52,142 nucleotides of DNA, from the IMG/VR virus record IMGVR_UViG_3300042197_000494, positions 1 to 52,142 of that record. The stretch is one strand, 5' to 3'. The first letter of the stretch is position 1, and the number at the start of each line of letters is the position of its first letter. The DNA is from a virus. The notes beneath the pieces were generated by a model. It did not search any database and was not told the origin of the DNA. It was given only the letters and a program-made list of their open reading frames with translations. Below are positions 46,415 through 52,142 of the stretch, piece after piece. The position numbers and the translations under genes are program-made.

Positions 46415-48281
46415 CTAATACTCCCTTATTTTCTGTTGAACCGATTGTGAATTTTAATAAATTTGCTTGTTGATTAAAACCTTCTGCTTCTAGTAAAGCA
46501 ACCCAAGTTGAATACCATCTTAGGCTATGACCACCACCTGCTCTTCCTCTTTGTGGTGTATTTTCTTTTAGTTTCCAACTGCCTTCCATCATGTGTGCTG
46601 CTTCATGTAATAGTGAAATTTTAGTTGTGCCACGACTTCTAACGACAAATACTGGTATATCTTTATCTTTAAATGGACTATCGCTCGGTAAATTATTAGT
46701 TAATCCTGCTGCTACCGCTGCCTCTATTGACTTGCCCTTAAATTGCTTATCTCCATCACTACTGGTAGAAAATACTCTATTACCATAACCATACTTGTTT
46801 AATACTTCTGTCATATAATCATCACACTCGTCTGGTGTAAGTAAAACTTGATCCTTGTTCAAATTATCAAATACTAAACCTGCTCCTCTTTCTATATTCT
46901 GATTATCAACACCATCTTCATCGTCAATCCAATTTACATTTTCCCAAAGATTGTAAGTTTTACCATTTGGAAGTGTCGCTGTTCCTGCTGGTTTATTTAT
47001 ATCTATATTCTTTGGTCCTGCCCCACCACCACCTTTGCCACCATGAGTTTTCTGGTCGTGTTTTCCCGGTAGGTGTTTCACTAACCACCAAGACTCTGCT
47101 TCTTTTCTTAACTTAGTTCCTAATCTTGAAGCCCTACCATTACAAGAGCGACATAATACTCTTAGATTCTTTCGGTCATATTTGGCTCCACCATCTTTCA
47201 ATCTTTTCTTGTGGTCGACTGTGAGGTCTGATTTACTTCCGCATCGCTGGCACTTGCCTATTCTTCTTTTCATTTCATTTGCTATTTTGCGCCATCTATA
47301 ATCGTAGTTGCGCCAAGTTTCTTCGCCGTCAGCAAATCGATAATATCTTTTTTCAACAACCTTTTCAAAGACTGGGTCTGCTGGAACAATAACTGCTGTA
47401 CATCTACAGTTTGGGTGATTAGTTGGCATAACATCACCAGTAGGGAATGCTTCTTCCCAGTCAATGGTCACATTGTGTAATGGTCCACAAACAGAGCAAA
47501 CTCTTTCATCTTGTGCGGTTTTCCATCTTTTTTGACTACCAGTAGGTAATAATCCTTGAGCGTCTGCTTCTACCCAAGAAAGATAGCGACCAGCGTTGGC
47601 AGCATTAACAGTTTCCGTTCTGGCAATTCTTGTAGCCCTCTGAACTAACAGTCTATCTCGATATTCCTTACTTAACTTAGTTACTATTTTAACAGCCTCT
47701 TCATAACCATAACCCTCTTCTAATAAATCGTTAAGATTCTTCTCATAGAAGTTACCTAGTGCTTTTGCTTGCCGAGCATCTAATCCTACAATTTTAGTTA
47801 TTCTATCGATTACTTCTTCTCTCTTAAGTTGGGTTTTAAGACTGCGAGCAATAGTTTCTGCAACTGCTTTCTGTGTTTCTTTAGTTATGCCAAGTATTCT
47901 TGCTCCTGCTCTTTTCTGCGCCCATGCTATTGCTCTTGGGTCTTGGGCGGTAAATGAAGATTCAATTCTTATTCTTTTGGGTAAACTCTTGGCACTGATA
48001 TTTGCAGATGACGCAACTTGTTGTGCTAACTTTGGAACTGTTTTATCTAGCGAGGTAATAAAGTCTCGCCACCGAAATGCGATAGCAGCGTCCATTGGGT
48101 TACCTGCTTCAACTGCTTCTCTTATTGTTCTTAATACTGAAGAATTATCTAAGTCTTTGGGCATGGAAGATAAAGCCTTGTAGTAAATATCATATATTTC
48201 TTGCTCGTATTTATTTAATTTTGCGGTTGGGCTGCGAAGAACTGGGTCGTTTCTTTTTCTTGCCTTGGTGATAAATGGCAT
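46407..48281 (-). CDS. MuF-like head protein fused to HNH and HExxH metallopeptidase-like domains
   Basis: 624 aa. Residues 1-300 are the MuF/SPP1 gp7 head morphogenesis domain: TRIARTETVNAANAGRYLSW, DERVCSVCGPLHN, VMPTNHPNCRCTAVIVP. Residues 320-395 are an HNH nuclease: KCQRCGSKSDLTVDHKKRLK (C344, C347, H357) and VLCRSCNGRASRLG. Then KHLPGKHDQKTHGGKGGGG (402-420). The last 180 residues include SLLHEAAHMMEGSWK (H559, E560, H563), a zincin motif, with GGGHSLRWY offering a third ligand. This triple fusion suggests a multi-activity injected protein. Confidence 0.82.
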   Translation of the reverse strand: MPFITKARKRNDPVLRSPTAKLNKYEQEIYDIYYKALSSMPKDLDNSSVLRTIREAVEAGNPMDAAIAFRWRDFITSLDKTVPKLAQQVASSANISAKSLPKRIRIESSFTAQDPRAIAWAQKRAGARILGITKETQKAVAETIARSLKTQLKREEVIDRITKIVGLDARQAKALGNFYEKNLNDLLEEGYGYEEAVKIVTKLSKEYRDRLLVQRATRIARTETVNAANAGRYLSWVEADAQGLLPTGSQKRWKTAQDERVCSVCGPLHNVTIDWEEAFPTGDVMPTNHPNCRCTAVIVPADPVFEKVVEKRYYRFADGEETWRNYDYRWRKIANEMKRRIGKCQRCGSKSDLTVDHKKRLKDGGAKYDRKNLRVLCRSCNGRASRLGTKLRKEAESWWLVKHLPGKHDQKTHGGKGGGGAGPKNIDINKPAGTATLPNGKTYNLWENVNWIDDEDGVDNQNIERGAGLVFDNLNKDQVLLTPDECDDYMTEVLNKYGYGNRVFSTSSDGDKQFKGKSIEAAVAAGLTNNLPSDSPFKDKDIPVFVVRSRGTTKISLLHEAAHMMEGSWKLKENTPQRGRAGGGHSLRWYSTWVALLEAEGFNQQANLLKFTIGSTENKGVLGD

Positions 48282-48302
48282 AACTAATAACGCTCTGCGT
48301 TT

Positions 48303-49679
48303 CTAGTCGTCATCGCCATCGTATGGTTCTTTTGTGTCTAATGCTGGCTCTTCGCTACCTCTATCTGCTTCTGGCTCTTCAGTTTCTTGTCCAAAGTCTA
48401 AATCATTATCTTTGCGACTAGCCATAGGTAGACCACCAAGACCTCGTAGATACTCTTCCATATCTTCGTCTGGAGTAATTACACCAGCAGTTGTTAGTTT
48501 GGCTACATAATCTGCTATCTCGGTCAAATCAACATGGCTGACATCTGAATAAGTTAATTCAGGAGTGCTTCCAATTTTCATACCATTCATTTTAAGTAAG
48601 CGAGGTATGGCATGATAGTTAATTGTTTCGGCAATAGATTTACAGATAGCCTCAACTGCCATTGTCCATAAATCAATCTTGCTGCTACCCAAAGCAAATG
48701 AACCAACTCTTTCATGACCTAATAAAATAAAGTCTGATAAAACAGACATGGCAATTCTTTGGTCATATCTTGATATAACTTTATCTGTATCAAATTGCCT
48801 TGATCCACCAGAGTTCAGTAACTCTAGCGAAAACATCTTATTACCTCTGTCGTCAAATACTAATGGAAATACAACACCTTCTTGTTCATTTCTTTTTACA
48901 TTTTGAACAATGCTAACAATGCTGTCTTTCACTGCTTGTTGGTCTGCTGTTGCGGTAGAACTTAAATATTCTGGTGGTATGTAAGCAATAGGTAGTCCTG
49001 CTAAATCTCTTTCTATACCGATTGCTTCCATTTCTTCAATGCGTCTCTTAAAATACCATGGGCGATAAGCAGTTCTTAATAATGATTTACCTTCTGGATT
49101 ATTCTTCTGTGTTGTTGTTCTAAACAGTAATGCTTTGTCGATAGGTATTCTATGTATGCCAGCACCATAGGGATCAATCTGTTCAAATCCTTGAATACCA
49201 CCATCAGCATCAAACAGCCAGTTGTTATGTGTCTCTTGTGCTCTAATTGGCCATTTACGCCAACCTATTTTTCCGTCACTGAAATTTGATCTACGAGTAG
49301 GGTCATCTGTTGCCATACCATCTCGTATTTTGTAAACTATTTCATGGAAAGCATATCCATAAACTAACATAGATAAAATTGAAGATATAGTGCTATCCCA
49401 TGAATCACTCATGTCATACAAGCACTGCTCTATAAACTCTGCTGTTTCTCTATCTTCTTCCTTATCGCTGACTGGTTCAACAGTCCATTCAAGTCTTAGA
49501 ATAATCTTTTCTATGGCGTAAAGAATTGAGCCAATTACTGGATCGTTCTCAGACATTTCACGATAAACTTTTGCGCCACGACGACCACGCAGTGATACTA
49601 AGAATTCTTCATAAACTGTTCCACCAGTTCTTCTTAAACCAGTGGTACCAATTTCTGTTAAGTCGGGTCTCTTTGGCAT
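48303..49679 (-). CDS. Portal protein, DUF935 (Mu-like) family
   Basis: 458 aa, AGGTGAAATGTAA before the ATG. EEFLVSLRGRRGAKVYREMS, ENDPVIGSILYAIEKIILRL, EWTVEPVSDKEEDRETAEFI, and YAFHEIVYKIRDG are DUF935 portal landmarks; KRRIEEMEAIGIERDLAGLP and the acidic C-terminus (EEPEADRGSEEPALDTKEPY) follow. It forms the DNA entry ring. Directly upstream of the MuF gene, as in Mu-type heads. Confidence 0.88.
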   Translation of the reverse strand: MPKRPDLTEIGTTGLRRTGGTVYEEFLVSLRGRRGAKVYREMSENDPVIGSILYAIEKIILRLEWTVEPVSDKEEDRETAEFIEQCLYDMSDSWDSTISSILSMLVYGYAFHEIVYKIRDGMATDDPTRRSNFSDGKIGWRKWPIRAQETHNNWLFDADGGIQGFEQIDPYGAGIHRIPIDKALLFRTTTQKNNPEGKSLLRTAYRPWYFKRRIEEMEAIGIERDLAGLPIAYIPPEYLSSTATADQQAVKDSIVSIVQNVKRNEQEGVVFPLVFDDRGNKMFSLELLNSGGSRQFDTDKVISRYDQRIAMSVLSDFILLGHERVGSFALGSSKIDLWTMAVEAICKSIAETINYHAIPRLLKMNGMKIGSTPELTYSDVSHVDLTEIADYVAKLTTAGVITPDEDMEEYLRGLGGLPMASRKDNDLDFGQETEEPEADRGSEEPALDTKEPYDGDDD

Positions 49680-49686
49680 TTACATT

Positions 49687-49872
49687 TCACCTATCCGTAT
49701 CATCGGTAATATCATCAAAGTCATCTTCCCTTACTATCATCTTACTCGTTATGTATAGTGCTTGGTTCTCTGTGAAGCCAGAAGCCACCAAAGAGGTAAA
49801 CATTTCATGTAGTGCTGTTGCTAGTTGTGCTAATGGGCTAAGCGGACTATCCCATTTACGAAACTCGGTCAT
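49687..49872 (-). CDS. Small hypothetical protein before the portal
   Basis: 61 aa. MTEFRKWDSPLSPLAQLATA, LHEMFTSLVASGFTENQALY, acidic tail DDFDDITDDTDR. The 'ALxEMFxxLVxxGFTExQAL' pattern recurs next to portal genes of actinophages. It overlaps the WhiB stop by 17 bp. Role unknown. Confidence 0.68.
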   Translation of the reverse strand: MTEFRKWDSPLSPLAQLATALHEMFTSLVASGFTENQALYITSKMIVREDDFDDITDDTDR

Positions 49873-50200
49873 CAGTCACCTCATCTACTTCCTCATTATA
49901 CCTGCCTGCTCCTACTTTACCCCTCTGTGAAGGCGCAAACAAAGCGTCAAGGTATATTGGCTCGGCTTTTATTTTGAGTTTCTTTCGAATACCACTTCTC
50001 TCTCTTTCTGTTTTACCGCCCCATATTCCAGTAACATCGTTCTGTAATGCGTAATTTAAGCAATCTTTTACCCATAAACACTTTGAACAAAGAGTTTTTG
50101 CTACTCTACCTGTCTGTCTATCTGCTGTTGGGAACCAAAGGTCTGGGTCTGTTTGTGCACATAATTGAGAGCCATCAAACTCTGGGTAGCGGTTCAACAA
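49856..50200 (-). CDS. whiB: WhiB-family transcription factor
   Basis: 114 aa from a TTG at 50200, since no ATG fits. Four cluster cysteines C14, C38, C41, C47 in the canonical C...CxxCx5C order (SQLCAQTD, LCSKCLWVKDCLNYAL), then GIWGGKTERERSG with the conserved G[IV]WGG turn and basic tail. WhiB Fe-S proteins occur in Actinobacteria and their phages; phage copies compete with host WhiB proteins at the sigma factor. Position upstream of the late genes suggests a late-gene switch. Confidence 0.9.
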   Translation of the reverse strand: MLNRYPEFDGSQLCAQTDPDLWFPTADRQTGRVAKTLCSKCLWVKDCLNYALQNDVTGIWGGKTERERSGIRKKLKIKAEPIYLDALFAPSQRGKVGAGRYNEEVDEVTDDRVS

Positions 50201-50203
50201 AAT

Positions 50204-50392
50204 TCATACCAACTCTGGCTGTTTTATTTTCATGGCTTCTATTTCACGACTGTATTTTTCAAGCGAGGTAGCCAGTGTTGCTGCCGTTAATAACCCTTCT
50301 ATTTGCTTGATTTCGGTGTCGGAATAAGACAACATTCTCTCCCGAGTGCGCTTTAATGCTCGGTCAAGTTCTTTGATGACAATTCCGTTCAT
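50204..50392 (-). CDS. Small helical protein
   Basis: 62 aa: MNGIVIKELDRALKRTRERM, SYSDTEIKQIEGLLTAATLA, TSLEKYSREIEAMKIKQPEL. Two helices. First gene of the leftward late block, divergent from the GP88-like gene with 49 bp between starts, so the late promoter must lie close by or within it. Function unknown. Confidence 0.65.
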   Translation of the reverse strand: MNGIVIKELDRALKRTRERMLSYSDTEIKQIEGLLTAATLATSLEKYSREIEAMKIKQPELV

Positions 50393-50441
50393 ATCTAATA
50401 GTGTAGGGTATGAAGTGACTACTTGGTCAAGGGAGGGATTA

Positions 50442-51158
50442 ATGTTTAAGAAACTATTGTCGCAAAATAGTGAATTAAGACCTGACGGTATCTATAACTG
50501 GAGTTTACCTGCCTTTGCTATAAAACTAACAGACGGAACTAATTTTAATGTTTGCCCAAGCGCAGGGGCTTGTGCTTCGTTCTGTTATGCTAGAAATGGT
50601 ACTTATCTTTTTAGTAATGTAAAAAGTAGGCATATTAAGAATTTAGAATATACTCTATACCACCTTGAAGAGTGGAAAGCACAAATGCTACTTGAGGTTC
50701 AGCAAAAGAAAATGAAAGGAAAGCATGTCAGGATACACGATTCTGGAGATTTTTACAGCGACGATTATCTCCTTGCTTGGGTGGATATTGCTCGGCAAAC
50801 TCCTGAAGTAAATTTCTATGCCTACACGAAAGAGGTTAGTCGTTTCAAGAAATTGGTAGAACCTAACTGTCCTGAAAACTTTCGATACTTATATTCTATG
50901 GGTGGTAAGGAAGACCACTTGATTAACAAAGAACTTGATCGCCATGCCGATGTGTTCCCTGACGATGCTGCAATACTTGACGCAGGATATATGAACCAAG
51001 AGGCTTCTGATTTATTGGCAATAACATTACCCACAACTAAGATAGGCATACCTGCTAATAATATAAAACACTTTAATAAGAAAATGAACAGGCGTACTTT
51101 TTCAGAGTTACAGACGGAAAGAGATCAATTGAAAGAAAGGAAACTTAGTCATGGTTAG
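50442..51158 (+). CDS. GP88-family protein
   Basis: 238 aa from the ATG at 50442 with AAGGGAGGG. An upstream in-frame ATG (50346) would overlap the divergent gene and is rejected. NFNVCPSAGACASFCYARNG gives three cysteines in Cx5Cx3C, then HLEEWKAQMLLEVQQKK, VRIHDSGDFYSDDYLLAWVD, VNFYAYTKEVSRFKKL and YSMGGKEDH. This matches the mycobacteriophage 'gene product 88' family, whose cysteines may hold a metal cluster. Function not established. It is one of very few plus-strand genes. Confidence 0.8.
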   Translation: MFKKLLSQNSELRPDGIYNWSLPAFAIKLTDGTNFNVCPSAGACASFCYARNGTYLFSNVKSRHIKNLEYTLYHLEEWKAQMLLEVQQKKMKGKHVRIHDSGDFYSDDYLLAWVDIARQTPEVNFYAYTKEVSRFKKLVEPNCPENFRYLYSMGGKEDHLINKELDRHADVFPDDAAILDAGYMNQEASDLLAITLPTTKIGIPANNIKHFNKKMNRRTFSELQTERDQLKERKLSHG

Positions 51159-51342
51159 TTGGGTGTCTTTAATTTTAAGTATCTTTGCTTTTATGTTTAG
51201 TGTTACTGCTTTGTGTGTATCTATTTGGATTTATTTCAAGGGTGGGCATATTAAAACTTTAGAACCCGATGAGTTGTTTGATGCCCTACTTGAAGAAAAT
51301 GACGCAAGTATATTATTCAAAGAAGGACCATGGGACGATTAG
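51151..51342 (+). CDS. Small single-span membrane protein
   Basis: 63 aa. MVSWVSLILSIFAFMFSVTA with LCVSIWIYFKGG forms one long hydrophobic segment (about 3-30). The cytoplasmic tail is acidic (LEPDELFDALLEENDASILF). It overlaps the GP88-like gene by 8 bp and is read with it. Its role is unknown. Confidence 0.65.
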   Translation: MVSWVSLILSIFAFMFSVTALCVSIWIYFKGGHIKTLEPDELFDALLEENDASILFKEGPWDD

Positions 51343-51434
51343 TTTTTCCACCACTTATGGGCTACGAAAATAATGTAGAAACGCACAAACTGAATAGTTA
51401 TACTTTTATCCCAACTGTGGAATTGTATTGCTAA
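51330..51434 (+). CDS. Possible very small protein (34 aa)
   Basis: ATG at 51330 follows AAGAAGGACC, a fair ribosome site, and overlaps the end of the membrane-protein gene. Begins MGRLVFPPLMGYENNVETHK, ends PTVELYC. No similarity recognised. It may be real by spacing, but composition alone does not prove it. Confidence 0.4.
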   Translation: MGRLVFPPLMGYENNVETHKLNSYTFIPTVELYC

Positions 51435-51456
51435 TCCCCAATTATCTGTTATTCCC

Positions 51457-51750
51457 TTAAAAACTTTCATGGCTATCTCTCATTGCCCTTTCTTCTTGAA
51501 TCATACCCAATGTCAAGAAATATCCTATACCATCAACAACATTATCTAACTTGGGTGTATTCGTTTGTCTGCTAATTTTAATTCCAACCATACATAGTGC
51601 TACCTGCTCTGCTGTAACCCTCACTCCAAGTATTGCTTCCCATATCTTTCCTGCTCTCGTGAAATCATCAAGTGGGTGTCCGTATGAATCTTGTCTATCT
51701 CCTGTTACCAGATCGGCAGCATATGAAGCAATATCTCTTGGGTCGTTCAT
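51457..51750 (-). CDS. DUF6378-like protein
   Basis: 97 aa, TGGAGGTTAAATT before the [43 protein letters not shown], then [20 protein letters not shown] and [12 protein letters not shown]. This DUF6378 family is common in phages and has been likened to nucleotide-pyrophosphohydrolase helices, but activity is not shown. Directly downstream of terminase. Confidence 0.82.
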   Translation of the reverse strand: MNDPRDIASYAADLVTGDRQDSYGHPLDDFTRAGKIWEAILGVRVTAEQVALCMVGIKISRQTNTPKLDNVVDGIGYFLTLGMIQEERAMRDSHESF

Positions 51751-51763
51751 AATTTAACCTCCA

Positions 51764-52142
51764 TTACATTCTCGGTATAGACCAGTCATTGATTTGGGTG
51801 AGCGATAGGGGAACTGTTCCTGCCAGTGTTTGATAATTACCACTTAATTCTGTTAGTGCCCAAACTAAAGCATCTAATCTATCTGGTGATGTCCTAGAGT
51901 CTGGTGTCCAAAGAACCATTTGGTCTTCTAACTGTGGAAAGCCTCCTACATGGTGAACCCTACCTTGTTCATAGAGTGCTGATATTGGTTCTGCTCTTGT
52001 AGATTTATTTCGTGTCGCATGAACTTTCTTGACTGGCGCACTCCTATCTACCTGTTGTATAACCATAGCAACCATGTCTCCGCCATTATTCACTTCCGCA
52101 ATTATTCTGTCTGCTCTCCATCTTGTATATGCTTGAAGTGCT
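51764..52142 (-). CDS. terL: Terminase large subunit (partial, C-terminal part)
   Basis: The frame is open from the window edge (codon at 52141) to a stop at 51764, 125 codons. It reads ALQAYTRWRADRIIAEVNNG, VIQQVDRSAPVKKVHATRNK, ALYEQGRVHHVGGFPQLEDQ and SPDRLDALVWALTEL. These are the last motifs of the RNase H-like nuclease domain of large terminases (AEVNxGGDMV; final metal Asp in DRLDALVWA). The ATPase half lies outside. It cuts and packages DNA. Confidence 0.92.
   Translation of the reverse strand, partial: ALQAYTRWRADRIIAEVNNGGDMVAMVIQQVDRSAPVKKVHATRNKSTRAEPISALYEQGRVHHVGGFPQLEDQMVLWTPDSRTSPDRLDALVWALTELSGNYQTLAGTVPLSLTQINDWSIPRM

Noticed and set aside
1-52142. Circular closure of the window ends
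   Set aside because: The glycosyltransferase frame at position 1 and the terminase frame at 52142 happen to be in register, but the joined sequence (ACVV then ALQAYTRW) would fuse two unrelated proteins and lacks the usual terminase nuclease motifs just upstream. The window is treated as linear and cut in two genes.
1-52142. Integrase, transposase, toxin-antitoxin pairs and tRNA genes
   Set aside because: Looked for by motif and cloverleaf pattern on both strands; none supportable. The XRE repressor alone is not evidence of lysogeny.

Overview
This window reads as part of the genome of a tailed, siphovirus-like phage of an AT-rich actinobacterium. The actinobacterial host is inferred from a phage WhiB regulator (49856-50200), a GP88-family gene of the kind known from mycobacteriophages (50442-51158) and an actinophage-style DUF932 protein. 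Low G+C points to a freshwater acI-type (Nanopelagicales-like) host, but that is inference. Both window ends cut through genes: a glycosyltransferase on the left and the large terminase subunit on the right, so this is not a complete genome. No integrase, transposase, tRNA or CRISPR array was recognised.

Almost everything is on the minus strand. Right to left: the terminase C-terminus (52142-51764), a DUF6378-like gene, a small plus-strand island (50442-51434), WhiB, a Mu-type DUF935 portal, then minor head genes. The head genes include a MuF-HNH-HExxH fusion, a mono-ADP-ribosyltransferase, a ParB/XkdF-protease polyprotein, scaffold, decoration protein and major capsid protein. Next come adsorption and fibre-like genes with two large glycine-rich proteins, head-tail connectors, a metallophosphoesterase, tandem tail-tube paralogues, a frameshifted tail chaperone, the tape measure and distal tail genes. 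They end at a strong terminator (18592-18632). Lysis genes and an HslV-like Ntn hydrolase follow at 18567-16773. A control region (16098-16600) holds an XRE repressor, repeated operator-like sites and a divergent small gene. A long leader (15465-16097) then precedes the early operon, 15381 down to 1. That operon carries many small hypotheticals, DUF932, a pyrimidine-dimer-glycosylase-like gene, Bet/RecT, a PD-(D/E)XK nuclease, a replication protein, RusA, HNH, SSB, and finally a DNA-modification cassette.

Three things stand out. (1) The early operon between 15.5 and 12 kb contains five complete type II hammerhead ribozymes on the coding strand. Four are fused to or just after the stop codon of one gene and upstream of the next; one is in the 5' leader. 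They predict that the polycistronic mRNA cuts itself between genes. (2) The left end encodes a TET/JBP-type dioxygenase, a TET-associated-type glycosyltransferase and a ParB-like protein in overlapping genes, the layout expected for glycosylated hydroxymethyl-pyrimidine DNA. (3) Five consecutive head genes share an unusual His-rich motif (KHxxGKHxQxxHGG) next to ADP-ribosyltransferase, nuclease, ParB or metallopeptidase domains, which suggests a common tag on virion-associated enzymes.
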